Below are positions 24,347-36,619 of a stretch of DNA of 64,000 bases, piece after piece (the stretch's first letter is position 1; every line of letters begins with the position of its first letter). The DNA comes from Oryza sativa Japonica Group (lineage: Eukaryota; Streptophyta; Magnoliopsida; Poales; Poaceae). Location of the stretch: assembly GCF_034140825.1 (NCBI RefSeq), contig NC_089037.1, forward strand, positions 531,501 to 595,500, in the 5' to 3' direction. Both the position numbers and the translations under genes were made by a program. The notes under the pieces were generated by a model. The model was not told the origin of the DNA. It ran no database searches and saw only the letters and a list, made by a program, of their open reading frames with translations.

Positions 24347-24493
24347 GGGTGTGTTTAGTTTACACTAAAATTAGAAGTTTGGTTGAAATTGAAACGATGT
24401 GACGAAAAAGTTAAAAGTTTATGTGTGTAGGGAAGTTTTGATGTGATAGAAAAGTTGGAAGTTTGTAGAAAAAGTTTAGAAATAAACGAGACC
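24347..24493. mobile_element. Tourist-like MITE, 147 bp
   Basis: GGGTGTGTTTAGTT and AAATAAACGAGACC ends are flanked by ATA on each side. The core matches the copies at 3.7, 23.5 and 25.3 kb (GAAACGATGTGACG, AAGTTTTGATGTGATAG). Confidence 0.7.
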
Positions 24494-25270
24494 ATAACTG
24501 GGCAGGAATGTATGACCGTGCGAAACAGTGACAGGTGCGTATGTAGCTGATCCGATCCGATCGAGTGATGTAGAAAAGCATCAGCGAGCGAGGTGCAAAT
24601 TAAAGCCATAGAGACATAGCTTTGCTTAGACGAAACACCAAGGTAGTAGCTAGCTAAGTATCCATCACCCGCTACAACTGGTATCCCTCCTTAAGGGGTT
24701 CGTAAGAATTCCAAATCAAAGGAATATAAAAATTAAATGATTAGAATGTCACACTCATTTCATTCATTACGATTTTTAATTTCTAAGAGGTCTCACATCA
24801 TGCTAAGAATCATATGGAATTAACCTGTAACACTATAATCTAATTTATTCCTATAAAACGAATAATACATATATTAAAAAATTCTAAGGATTCAATTCCT
24901 ACGATAATTCTATGAAAAATTCTCTAAACCGAATGAGCCTAAAAGTAAATTAAATTATACTACTATCAGTCGTATTTAGCACTGCTATAACTATTTAGTG
25001 GAGGAGTAATTAGTTTTACTAACCTGGTGGCTCTATTAAGAACAAATAAAGACGTAAAAGGCGCTGTTTGGGAGCAAGCGAATTGAAGCGACCGACAGTT
25101 GTTGGACATCTGCCCGTGTACTACTACTGTGCACTTAGTACAACGGTGAAAACGGTGCTCCCCACGGGGTAAAACGGTGAAAAGAAAAGAAGAAAAGAAA
25201 AAGCTCTTCTGGTTTAATTCCTAACTTTTTCTTGTAAGTAAAACGGTGAAAAAAAAGAAAAAGCTCTTCT

Positions 25271-25415
25271 GGCCTGGTTTAGTTTCTAATTTTTTTAAAA
25301 ACTGTTAATTTTTATATCACATCAAAACTTTTCTATACACATAAACTTTCAACTTTTCCGTCATATCGTTTCAATTTCAATCAAATTTTCAATTTTAACG
25401 TAAACAAACACACCC
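25271..25415. mobile_element. Tourist-like MITE, 145 bp
   Basis: GGCCTGGTTTAGTTTC and GTAAACAAACACACCC ends are flanked by TCT at 25268-25270 and 25416-25418. The core CACATCAAAACTTTTC and CTTTTCCGTCATATCG are in the same orientation as the copy at 3724. Just upstream, the words AAAGCTCTTCTGG and AAAACGGTGAAAA are repeated. Confidence 0.72.
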
Positions 25416-25865
25416 TCTGTTTCTCTTTTTCATCGCGCGTATACGTATCTACGGTGGTGCACCGAGTGCACCGCAGGATGCGCCGAGGGGCATATCGGTA
25501 AATCCAGGCGCCCCTGGGAACGCGCGTCCACTTCCGCGGCCGGGGGGTGGGGTGGGGGCCCACGGCGTCAGGTGGGCCTAGCACCCCGCAAATTCAATTG
25601 GCCGAAAACGCCAGGCCCAACCCACGCGCGGCGCGCGCCACCCCTTCCCTCTCCCTGACACGTGGGCCCCGCACCCACCCACCCACCCCCACGCACAACA
25701 CAAATGGCGCCAACGCCGTCGTCGTCCTCTTCCTCCTCGCTCTCCATGGTGGTGGTGGTGGTCAGGTGGTGGGGGAGAAGCTAGGAGTACGTATTACTAC
25801 TGGCTCTCCGCCTCGCCATTGGCACAGTAGAGTAGAGGTGGAGGAGCAGTGCATGCGCGTGCTGT

Positions 25866-25866
<1 letters not shown>

Positions 25867-25913
<47 letters not shown>

Positions 25914-25981
25914 CACATCTCTGTCTGTCTCCGCTTTAAAGCTGTCACCTTTTCCCATCTCTCTCTCTCTCTCTCTCTCTC
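25867..25981 (+). repeat. Two (CT)n tracts in the HD-Zip III leader region
   Basis: CT runs lie at 25867-25910 and 25958-25981, separated by a TCTGTCTGTCTCC stretch. Pyrimidine-rich tracts like these are common around transcription starts and in 5' leaders of plant genes. They are likely length-polymorphic. Confidence 0.9.
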
Positions 25982-26890
25982 CCGTGCTGCTCTCCCTTCT
26001 CCTCTCCTCAATTACCACGCCGCAGCCGCAGCCCCCCAACCCTAGCTAGTACGGCGGGCGACCTGAGGGGGTAGCTGCCTACCTCTATACCTGCTATCTC
26101 CGTTCGATCCGGGTCGGGCTCGTGCTGCTGGGGGCGGGGGCAATCAATCGGCGAGCTCGGTGATCCATGGCCGTGGCTGTGGGGTGGCTGTGAGGGTGCC
26201 CCCGGCGGCGCTCCCCTCCGCGCCTGCCGGCGAGGGGGCTCGGACTGAAGGTCGCCACACTCTACCGCCCCACCCATGCTCCCTCCGCGCGCGATCTAAG
26301 CTAGGCCTAATCTAGGGTTCCTGATTGCTTTTCCATTTTCGCCCGGACGGACCAAACTACTACTGTCTATCTATCTAGCTTCTTCTGCTGCTTCTCGTGC
26401 TGCTCCTGCATATTTTTTTAAAATTTTTATTTCATCTCATTTCCGGGTTACTCTCATTTATCATCTACTCCGTACCACTATTAGCAAGCAACCCATTTTC
26501 CCCCCTTTTTTTCTTGAGATTTTTGTGGGCGAATTCGAGTAACCTTTACTCCCCCCATTCTAGGAAGCGGTTTCTTTTAGCATGGCTTTGTTTTTTTCTT
26601 TTCCTCTCCCGCTTTCTTAGTTAATCAACTTTACCATATCTGTTGCGTGCACTTCAATCCCTGTCATTTGTATCCTTCCCCTAGATTTTGATGCTCAAAC
26701 GATTGTTTTCACCAAATGCTGAGTCAAAAGAACTCTCCTTTTCTTTTTTCCCCCAGGGATCTAGGCGAGCTGAAAATTGAAGTGCAGGCAAGGAGATAAG
26801 AGCAGCGTCCAAATTGTGAGTACTTCATTAGCAGGAGGTAGTGGTTGTGCTTGCTTGGCTCCTTTGCAATTTGGCTTTGGCGAGGTAGCA
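25900..26890 (+). promoter_or_regulatory. Probable 5' leader and leader intron of the HD-Zip III gene
   Basis: GC-rich sequence follows the CT tracts, then an AT-rich stretch (about 26300-26757) ending in a pyrimidine tract and CCCCCAG before GGATCTAGGCGAG. This looks like an intron inside the 5' leader. Short upstream AUGs occur (for example at 26167, a frame of a few codons). The exact transcription start cannot be fixed from sequence alone. Confidence 0.5.
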
Positions 26891-29800
26891 ATGGCTGCGG
26901 CAGTGGCAATGCGAGGGAGTAGCAGTGATGGAGGTGGCTATGATAAGGTTTCCGGGATGGACTCCGGTAAATATGTGCGCTACACGCCTGAGCAGGTGGA
27001 GGCGCTTGAGCGGGTGTACGCCGATTGCCCCAAGCCAACCTCCTCCCGCAGGCAGCAACTGCTGCGTGAGTGCCCCATACTTGCTAACATTGAGCCCAAG
27101 CAGATCAAGGTCTGGTTCCAGAACAGAAGGTAATGATAATAGAATTGAATCTTTCTACGTTTGTTCTCTGTGACAAAAACTTGTTATGGCAGTTTTCCCT
27201 GATTGTTTCATCTGTCACCTGAAATAACATTTCGTTAGTTTCCTTCTGGGGAGGCTATGGTTCTAATATGCTGCGTTGTTGTTGTGATGATGAGCGGTAT
27301 TTTGATATGAGGGGAGCTGCAATGCCAATTGTTTATCATTTCATTTGTTTGCGCACCAGCAAAATGTAGTATAATTACTTTAGCTGACGGCTCTGCATGT
27401 ATATGATTTTTTCGTTTTTCATGTTCGCTGAAGTGGATACTTGTGCTTGTGTTGCTCTAGGTGCCGGGATAAGCAGCGGAAGGAGTCTTCACGGCTTCAG
27501 GCTGTCAACAGGAAATTGACGGCAATGAACAAGCTACTTATGGAAGAGAATGAGCGACTCCAGAAGCAGGTCTCCCAATTGGTTCATGAGAATGCCCACA
27601 TGCGACAGCAGCTGCAGAATGTAAGCTCTTGATGTGCTGGTGCTGATGTTGTCCCCCATGCATAAACATGTTCTCACTGAAATGCTATCTATTCTTTGTG
27701 CATTTTGTTATACGCATGGCATGTCCGGGGATGTGTTGTTCTGTACTGTATATTGTAGATTAGTATAACTTTAAAATTTGATGTATGTGTAGCTATACCA
27801 GCTGGGGCCATATGCGTCAGTTCCTTTAGAATTGATATATGAATTAATCCTCAGAATGTCCATGAGATCGCTAGATTTCACTGATAACACCACTTGCTTG
27901 GGTGCAGACTCCGCTGGCAAATGATACAAGCTGTGAATCAAATGTGACTACCCCTCAAAACCCTTTAAGGGATGCAAGTAACCCCTCTGGGTAAGTAAAT
28001 AGTTCTGAGTGACTCAGGTAGAATTATTGTTGGATGGACTTGCTCTTTCGATATCATGCTATCTTAACTGCCTTTTATCTTGTTCTAGGCTCCTTTCAAT
28101 TGCAGAGGAGACCTTGACAGAGTTCCTCTCAAAGGCTACTGGTACAGCTATTGATTGGGTCCAGATGCCTGGGATGAAGGTTCCATGCTAGCACTGTTTG
28201 TTTTTTTGTTCTGTGATTTGTGCTAAGAGGTTTTTACTTGAAGTGCTTACTACCCTTTTGTTTTCATGATGTAAGCCTGGTCCGGATTCGGTTGGTATTG
28301 TGGCCATTTCACATGGTTGCCGTGGTGTTGCTGCCCGTGCCTGTGGTTTGGTGAACCTAGAACCAACAAAAGTAAGTGTTGTAGCTATTTGGGTACATGG
28401 GTTTGGTATTTTTATGTTACCTCAGTATTCCCTGTCTGTATGTTTTCTGAAGCATCTATTTTGGGTGATAGCAAGCCTATCCACCAGTCACTTAGTTTTC
28501 TTTGTGTGCAAATGGTTAGAAACCTACTACCTCCATCCCAAAATATAGCCAAAAGTTGCTATATCAAAAATCCTATCAGAAGTGCCTCCTGAACACATTG
28601 CTGCCGAGTGTGGAATTAAGACACACTGTAATTCACTTTAATAAATACTAAACTTTGAAGATGTCACTTTAGAGGTCTAATGATTTCATGTCTGCCAACT
28701 GTTATCATCAAATTTAATCGTGAAGATAAGCAGATATCTTGCTTTTTTTGTTACTTTATTCAGGAGATTTTGTGTCTCATAGAACTTTGTTACGTAGGTG
28801 GTAGAGATATTGAAAGATCGTCCATCTTGGTTCCGTGATTGTCGAAACCTGGAAGTCTTTACAATGATTCCAGCAGGAAATGGAGGAACGGTTGAACTTG
28901 TCTACACACAGGTGAACACTGTTTCATTTTACATTGTATAATGGTATATCCTCAGTCTTCTCTATCAATGCATGTGCTTCATGCCATGAACATTATTACT
29001 TGTTTTTGCTTACAGTTGTATGCTCCAACAACTTTAGTTCCTGCACGAGATTTTTGGACGTTACGGTACACAACCACAATGGAAGATGGCAGTCTTGTGG
29101 TATGTATGAACATGAACACTGTTTTCACCCCACAATGAGTCTCAATGTGATGTTACCCTTGCTAATATTCCTCCATCTCCAAGGTCTGTGAGAGATCTTT
29201 AAGTGGTTCAGGGGGCGGTCCAAGTGCTGCCTCTGCTCAGCAATATGTGAGAGCGGAAATGCTTCCAAGTGGATACCTGGTTCGCCCATGTGAAGGTGGG
29301 GGATCAATTGTGCACATAGTGGACCATCTGGATCTTGAGGTATTTTTCACACTTTTGTACAGTTGAACCATGTTTTTTGTCCTTTGATGTAGGACCATTT
29401 TTGTATCCTGTCAAACTAATAATACAATTTGGTTTAATCTTTCAGGCATGGAGTGTTCCTGAGGTGCTTCGGCCACTCTATGAATCTTCAAGGGTAGTCG
29501 CTCAGAAAATGACTACTGCGGTAAGCTGTCGTGAAATGATATTCAGCTCAAATTTCATTGATGTGATTACAAGTTCATCATTTCAAGTGAAACTTGTTTT
29601 TAATGAACTCTTCAAGTTTCATAACATTGGATTTTTTTTTAGAAAAAATAAAATAAAAATCCAATATTATGAAACTTGAAGAGTTCAAGCTAATGATAAA
29701 GTTTGTGTTTTGGATAAAGCTTATAATATTGGATATGTGGTGAAAATGATTTATATGGGTTGGTACAACTAATGATAAAATTTGCCTTTTGGATATGTTG

Positions 29801-32800
29801 AACAGTTCATTTTCTGCAATCTACTTTATACTAACCTTTTATTGTCTATCCTATATATCAAGGCACTCCGGCACATCAGACAAATTGCTCAAGAAACAAG
29901 TGGGGAAGTGGTGTATGCCTTGGGGAGGCAACCAGCAGTGCTACGGACTTTTAGTCAAAGGCTGAGCAGGTGATTTTTTTATAAATTATTACTCAGCAAT
30001 TAATATTTTTTTCACCTGTTTAATCTAACACCAATATTATGCTTTTCTTAGAGGCTTTAACGATGCCATTAGTGGTTTCAATGATGATGGGTGGTCTATA
30101 ATGGGCGGAGACGGTGTTGAAGATGTAGTTATTGCTTGCAACTCAACTAAGAAAATTAGGAGTAACAGCAATGCTGGCATCGCCTTTGGAGCCCCCGGAG
30201 GTATTATATGTGCTAAGGCATCAATGTTACTGCAGGTAAGGGTAATCATTATCAGCTCATTAGGGTGCAGATGACCCCTCTGTATGTAGCGTCATTTTCC
30301 AAGGAAGGGAAAAAAAAACTTTTTTAGTGATTCAACATATGCAAGCACATAAATAAATTGCTCGGCTGTATTAACATTTGATAGTGAGATCCTAATGAGA
30401 TTTTTGATGTTTTGCCTGGTCCTACACCTGATGATAATTTGTTTGATTTATTTCATTACTTTCTTTTTTGCGGAGAAACTTATTTCATAAAACTGCTGTC
30501 ATCGCTGGTGTGAATATAAAAGCAGTGTCACAAAAGTTTTTTCCTCAGAGACATTGAACACACAGAATGAGTTCTTTGGAACTAGATTTCCATGTTCAAA
30601 ACTTGTAGCTGTTAAATCATGTTAATCCATACGTCTTCTTTTCCTTCTTTGGTATTTCAGAGTGTTCCTCCAGCAGTACTGGTTCGATTTCTGAGGGAGC
30701 ATAGATCTGAATGGGCCGATTACAATATTGATGCATATTTGGCTTCAACTCTGAAAACAAGTGCATGTTCACTTACTGGGTTGCGACCCATGAGATTTTC
30801 TGGGAGCCAAATCATCATTCCACTTGCTCACACAGTTGAGAATGAGGAGGTATATTTTCCTGAATATGGGGAAAGTCTGTTTTTTGTGCGCTTGTTGCTG
30901 TTGAACTGATTTGAGTAATGGTTATAGCAAACTACTTATTTTCATTCTTGCTGATCTGTTTACATTGTCATAGTGGATAGTGACTATCTAGTTAATTCCA
31001 TTGTCGGACATAGTTTTGTTATTATTGATTTATTTTCATTAACTTGAAAAAAAAACGAACAGATTCTTGAAGTTGTTCGCCTTGAGGGTCAACCTCTTAC
31101 TCATGATGAAGCTCTTCTTTCAAGGGATATCCACCTGCTTCAGGTAAGACACTAAATGCCATTGCTATGTTTTTTGTCTGTATATGTACTGTGTTGCTTC
31201 TCAATTGAGAAAACTAGTAGCTTTTAATACATGTAATTTCTTGCTTAATATGTTGATCATTGTATCTATTCGTGAGCATCTTTGGCTCTATTTCATCTTA
31301 TCAAATTATTGTAGAGTTAAATATGCTGTGTAACAACTACCAACCCATAAGCCTATCTTTATCCGGGCATATTAAGTTTGTTGCTACACCCTTTTTTCCC
31401 CCTTCGAAGTACAGTCAAAGATGCAAAGCTTTTTATGAGGCTTGTAAATATTCCAGTTTGCTAATATACCCTTATCTTTTGCAGCTCTGCACTGGAATAG
31501 ACGAGAAGTCTGTGGGATCCTCCTTTCAGCTTGTGTTTGCACCGATTGATGATTTCCCAGATGAAACTCCATTGATTTCTTCTGGCTTCCGTGTTATACC
31601 ACTTGATATGAAAACAGTTAAGTGCTGCCAAATTCCAAATTACATTATCCATTACCCTTTTGACTGTTCCCTAGGTCCATATGTGCTTTATTTGCTGTTG
31701 CATTAATCTGTGATGAGTCGTGAATGTCTTTTAGCTTTTCTAGGAACCTCAGTTTTATTCATTTGTTCAGTGAGTTAACCCTGGCCAATTTTAACTCTTC
31801 ATAAACAATTGTTTTGGTTGTTCTAAGACAAATAATCTCTTGGAAATGTTTCATTTATTCTCCCCTCTAGTCCGCTTTAAATGTTCCAGCTCTGTCCACA
31901 GAGACCCCAAAAAAAAGCTATTTTGTAAACTCCCATTAAATTGAGAAAAAAAACTGTTAAATTGGTTATTTGCATCTTGATTGTATCACCAGTTAGAACT
32001 AATAGAGGCATTTGGTTTCAAATATTCCCTTGGAAAAATAAAGCAAGTATGTATGAACCAAGCTTGCTAAAATGTTTATCCTTTTTGAACCAGAGGTAGT
32101 ACTATATTTTTGGTCGGCTGCCACTAAATTTTTAGGCTCTGTGCCCAAAAGTTTAACCGTCACATTTCATGCAGGATGGTGCATCCTCTGGTAGGACATT
32201 AGATTTGGCATCTAGTCTTGAAGTAGGTTCAGCAACAGCTCAAGCCTCCGGAGATGCATCTGCAGATGATTGTAACTTGCGATCTGTTCTGACGATCGCT
32301 TTTCAATTCCCTTACGAGTTGCATCTCCAAGACAGTGTTGCAGCTATGGCTCGCCAATATGTCCGTAGCATTGTTTCTGCTGTGCAAAGAGTGTCAATGG
32401 CTATCTCTCCCTCTCAAACTGGTCTAAATGCCGGACAGAGGATAATCTCTGGTTTCCCTGAAGCAGCAACCCTTGCTCGATGGGTTTGCCAGAGCTACCA
32501 GTAAGTGTACTCGTAGTTTCTTCCTGTGCAGTAGTGATGATATTTAATAAGAATAAATTTGATAGTTTTCCATGTTGGTTGCAAGCTGACAAAATATTAT
32601 TATGCCGTCGCTCAGTTACCATCTAGGGGTAGAGTTACTTAGTCAATCAGATGGAGATGCAGAACAATTGTTGAAGATGCTATGGCATTACCAAGATGCT
32701 ATTTTGTGCTGCTCATTCAAGGTATCTGATGAATTCAACTCGATCAATGTTCCATCATTTGATCTAATCTCATTTAGTCTATTAAGTACTATTACAGACC

Positions 32801-33600
32801 ACTCGATCAATGTTTACCCATGTATTACAGACCACTCGATCAATGTTTACCCATGTACTCTAAAACTTATCGCTTGTCCAGCTGACCTACAATCTTTTCA
32901 TGCATTTTTCAATCTAACAAAAACTGGCTCTGTTAATAATAACCTAATAGTTAGAAAGAACTGGCTCTGTTAATAATGACCTAGTAATAGTTAGTACTTA
33001 GTACAGACCTAACGAGTGCTTAGACCCTCAAACGTGTTTTCAACAGGGTGATTTTGCTATATTTTTCCCTTTGAGTAAATGCTCTCAATTTTTTGTAAGG
33101 TTTACACTTTTGACACTAATGCGATCATCGGACCACAATATTTGCTATCTTGTATGACAGAAATGTTTTGGTTTCTTTCAGGAAAAACCGGTGTTTACAT
33201 TTGCCAACAAAGCAGGACTGGACATGCTAGAAACTTCCCTTGTCGCCTTACAGGACCTCACATTGGACAGGATCTTTGATGAGCCTGGAAAAGAAGCATT
33301 GTTCTCAAACATTCCCAAATTGATGGAGCAGGTAGAAACTCCTTTTCGCTTAACTCACACCCTTAAGTGCATCATATTTCAGAAATCGCTGAGTTGAAAT
33401 AAATTAAAATTATGTTACATTGCTTACCATTTTTTTCCCTGTTTTGTGTTTAGGGCCATGTCTACCTGCCATCAGGCGTGTGCATGTCAGGAATGGGTCG
33501 GCATGTTTCTTTCGATCAGGCCGTGGCTTGGAAAGTGCTTGCCGAGGATAGCAATGTTCACTGCCTGGCCTTCTGTTTCGTCAACTGGTCCTTTGTGTGA
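26891..33600 (+). CDS. HOX9: HD-Zip III homeodomain-leucine zipper factor, REVOLUTA type
   Basis: Eighteen exons: 26891-27129, 27461-27620, 27908-27990, 28089-28179, 28276-28371, 28798-28911, 29016-29099, 29184-29339, 29446-29520, 29863-29969, 30052-30235, 30661-30849, 31063-31143, 31485-31616, 32175-32500, 32616-32721, 33182-33331, 33454-33600 (2520 nt, 839 aa). This nuclear factor class sets adaxial organ identity, meristem and vascular patterning. Domains: homeodomain about 26-90 (KQIKVWFQNRRCRDKQRKE), leucine zipper about 90-135 (MNKLLMEENERLQKQVSQL), START lipid-binding domain about 155-380 (GTAIDWVQMPGMKPGPDS), and C-terminal MEKHLA (VYLPSGVCMSGMGRHVSF, ending FCFVNWSFV). All splice sites are GT/AG. 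The frame extends upstream of the chosen ATG, but MAAAVAMRGS is the start I remember for rice HOX9/OSHB2. The close paralogue HOX10 on chromosome 3 differs in the START and middle regions. Confidence 0.97.
28170..28286 (+). promoter_or_regulatory. miR165/166 target site, split by an intron
   Basis: Joining exon 4 (TGGGATGAAG, ending 28179) to exon 5 (CCTGGTCCGGA, from 28276) recreates the deeply conserved miR165/166 complementary site in the START-domain coding region (residues about 188-194, GMKPGP). The 96 bp intron separates the two halves, so only spliced mRNA can be targeted. This is known for the whole family. Confidence 0.93.
29605..29686. repeat. Intronic fold-back hairpin in HOX9 intron 9
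   Basis: Arm GAACTCTTCAAGTTTCATAA continuing to CATTGGATTTTT, then a loop of about 18-20 nt, then the complementary arm from AAAAATCCAATATTATG to AACTTGAAGAGTTC. The arms are about 32 bp with one or two mismatches. It lies between exons 9 and 10. It may be a small MITE remnant or a hairpin RNA source. Confidence 0.8.
32791..32856. repeat. Perfect 33 bp tandem duplication in HOX9 intron 16
   Basis: The 33 bp unit starting ATTACAGACCACTCGATC and ending CCCATGT occurs twice head to tail without mismatch. It is intronic and probably recent. Confidence 0.95.
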
Positions 33601-35419
33601 CCATCCCACATCCACTGCGAAGTGAAGATTCATTTTTGCTTGTTCAAGACTGTTTTGCACTAGATCTAGACCTGAGAATCTAGTAGTATTTGCGAAATTT
33701 CTCGCTTATGTAAATGTAATCTCGCTCCCATTCCATCAAGTACCCAAGTACAAGGCAGTGGCCAAGTGGTTTTAGTTGTAGGGGGATCGGAGCAATCCTG
33801 ACGGTTGGGTACTTGGGTTCCTTCCAGCAATGTAAAATCGGATCCTGTAGGGCGTCGAAAACTGCATTGGCAAGATTCTTCGAAATGCAGACCAAATTTA
33901 GCTAGTACATCGTAACTTTGGCATTAGCCATTTGGCTATTGGGTTTTTCGCTTAGGTGAGATGCAGCAGATCATCAACTGCTACCACTTCTCATAGTGAT
34001 AATTAAAATGCAAAGATGCCCCCCCCCCCCTCCCCCCCTGTTCAGTCACTAACGAGATGAAACTTGTGCACGAGTACGAGACTGAACTAGACTGGCCGAT
34101 ACATTCAGCGACAGGATTTCTGATTCTGAAACGAAGGGCTTGATTGGTTTGATACCAATTTATTACCCTACCAAATTTTTAGTAACTTCAATAGTAGCAA
34201 GTGTATGTTTGGTGTGCTACCAAATATTACCCACAATAGTCCAATTGAATGCTACCTAATTTGGTAGTGCCAAAATTTGCCAATGTTTTGGTACTACCTG
34301 TTTTGGCACTACCAAAATTTTGGTAGTGCAAAAATTAGCTCCAATCCAAACAAACCCGAACTATCAGGGTAACAAACAAGGCAGGATAAAAGGCTTGGGC
34401 TAGCTAAAAGGCCACAATCATTCAGTTAGCCTTGATCATGAGTAAAATTCCTGTGCAGTACTTAAACTTGAGAGAAGATATTACTTAGGTCCGTACACAT
34501 GAAAATTACACGTCTAGATCCATCATCTTAATTCAATGAATCAAGCCAGTTCAAACCACGTTTGACCAGGGATGACCACCGTCGTGGCGCTCCACTTAGG
34601 CATAACTTTTGTACTTATCGCCTCCACACCTCAGCGTGGCGGTAATTTAGCAATTAGCCCCTCATTGCTACCGTATCATCCCAAAAGCACATAGTCCCCT
34701 CGTCCCTCCTATCCCCCCTAATACGACGCTTCCAATGCAAGGTGATTTGGGCATCGATTCGAGCTCCGTAAGTAGTGGCGCCCGATAGGCATCACGGTAC
34801 GCAAATCCATCGCCGGTATGTATCCACATTTCGCCCCTACCGCCGCTACCGTCTCCCGCCGCTATGTATCCACATTTTGCCCCTACCGCCACTAAATCGC
34901 CGTCTCCCACCGCCTTCATATGCTGCTCCCACAGTTGCAACCCTAGCCATCGGGTGAAATGTAAGGGGCCGAATGCAAAAGTGATGCCTACATACGTCGG
35001 TGGTCATCTCCAGTTAAACGAGGTTTGGACTGGCTTGGTTCATTAAACCAAGATAACTGATCTTAGATGTGCAATTTTAAGTTTACGGATCTAAATTGAC
35101 ACCCCCTTGCACTCAACCAAGATAAACCAAGTTTGAAGGATCGGCCATTCTTGATCAATCAGCTAGCAGTACACAACATCACATGACAGATTAGCAGTAA
35201 TAAATGTAATGGCGACTGACAAGCAGTATGATGCAAAGAGATTACCACACGAACACACAGAATTAGCAAGGCAATCTGAATGGTCTCATAATTATAAATC
35301 AAGAAAATATGATATCCGGTGGTTCTTCGAATCTTTGAGGTATTACAAAACTGCAATCAAAACATAAAATTGCTTGTGTTTGTCCGCGAGTGATTACGAG
35401 GAGGAGGCGAAGCGATCAC
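33601..35419. other. Intergenic DNA between convergent HOX9 and RPS17
   Basis: It holds the HOX9 3' UTR, a poly-C tract (34020-34039), one MITE (34136-34357), and two imperfect copies of a 47-50 bp C-rich unit beginning TATGTATCCACATTT (about 34815-34910). No supported gene. Confidence 0.6.
34136..34357. mobile_element. Tourist-like MITE, 222 bp
   Basis: GGGCTTGATTGGTTTGATAC and its inverted right end (CCAATCCAAACAAACCC) are flanked by GAA on both sides. The interior is rich in TTTGGTAGTGCCAAAA and TACCAAAATTTTGGTA palindromes. Confidence 0.7.
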
Positions 35420-35854
35420 CTAGGCGCGGTCGCGGCGGGCGTAGGGGAGGCGGGCGGCGCCGTACTGCTGCGGGGCGGAGGTGGAGGCGTCGGGCTGGCG
35501 CACGACGCCGGGGAGGTCGGCCATGCCGAGGGAGGTGAGCATGTCGAGGGTCTCCTTGTCGACGCGGATGTCGTCGACCTCGAGCGCCGACCTGTCCGGG
35601 ACGAAGTCCATGCGGCGCTCGCGCTCCTCCTCCTGGAGCTTGAGGGAGATGCCGCGGACGGGGCCGCGCTGGATGCGGCGCATCAGGTGGGTGCTGAAGC
35701 CGGCCACCTTGTTGCGGAGGCGCTTCGACGGCAGGATCGACACCTCCTCCAGCACCTTCTTGTTCGTGTGGAAGTCCAGGGTCATCCGCGAGTAGTACTT
35801 CTCGATCACCTGCCGAGACGTCTTCTTCACCGTCTTCGTGCGCACGCGCCCCAT
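35420..35854 (-). CDS. 40S ribosomal protein S17 (eS17)
   Basis: A single-exon frame of 144 aa from ATG at 35854 to TAG at 35420. It begins [20 protein letters not shown] and contains the S17e core ([54 protein letters not shown]). Length matches plant S17 (about 140 aa). The protein is a component of the small ribosomal subunit. Codon use is strongly GC-biased at third positions, as in highly expressed grass genes. The opposite-strand GC-rich frames are shadows. Several S17 copies exist in rice, so I give no locus symbol. Confidence 0.97.
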   Translation of the reverse strand: MGRVRTKTVKKTSRQVIEKYYSRMTLDFHTNKKVLEEVSILPSKRLRNKVAGFSTHLMRRIQRGPVRGISLKLQEEERERRMDFVPDRSALEVDDIRVDKETLDMLTSLGMADLPGVVRQPDASTSAPQQYGAARLPYARRDRA

Positions 35855-35959
35855 GCCGGGCTCCTCCTCTTCTTCTCCGGCGACGGTAGAGCGGGTGCTT
35901 GGAGTGGGGGCGGCGGCGGCGGTGGGGAGTGAGATTCTCTCTTGTTTTTTTATGTGTGA

Positions 35960-36080
35960 GTCGTGGCGGCTAGGGTTTTACCCGCGGCGAAGATCGGGCG
36001 CATCTCGGCCGTTGCTTCAAGGACACTCGTGCGGATTGGTTACTGGACTGCTTGGGCTTTACTAATTAACTGGGCCATAT
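35960..36080 (-). promoter_or_regulatory. RPS17 promoter motifs (telo box, site II)
   Basis: On the minus strand, AAACCCTA (35971-35978) and GGCCCA (36071-36076, TGGGCC on plus), plus AAGCCCA near 36050, lie 115-220 bp upstream of the ATG. Telo boxes with site II elements are the usual promoter pair of plant ribosomal protein genes. Confidence 0.65.
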
Positions 36081-36099
36081 GTATTCAGGGCTAGCCCAA

Positions 36100-36619
36100 C
36101 TATGAGGGCCTCTTCTGTGCTGTTGCTTCGGTTGTGATCGAATTCCGATCAAATTCACAATGGCAAAAACGACCAGGATCAAATTCACTAACCTTCACAT
36201 GATGAGAATATACGATTCACACGTTCAGGTACGCACGAGTTTATTATATAACCTTCACATATTTGAGTAAAACTGAAAGCATATATCAGTGTAGTTGGCG
36301 CAATACCGCATACAGTTCTGAAAATATTTCGTGGTAAAGTAAACTGGCACACAAACACCGGGATATGCCAAGCTCTCATCATGTCAGACAAACACCATGT
36401 GGGTATAAAACATTTGCGAATTGGAAGCATAATTTAACTGTCGTAAAACTCAATTCCACCGTTGGATTGGACCAAATCCTCGTACAAGACAAAACCGGCC
36501 CACATGGAAACGAGTAAGGCAGGTCGGAGTCCATAGGAGAGCACGTCCCAGGCATGGTAGGGGGTAACATTGAACCAACAACCCTTCACAACAATAATAG
36601 ACGACGGCGATGAACAAAA
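36100..36619. other. Intergenic DNA between BTF3 and RPS17
   Basis: Probably the BTF3 3' UTR region and upstream DNA of RPS17. Nothing recognisable beyond the promoter motifs. Confidence 0.5.
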
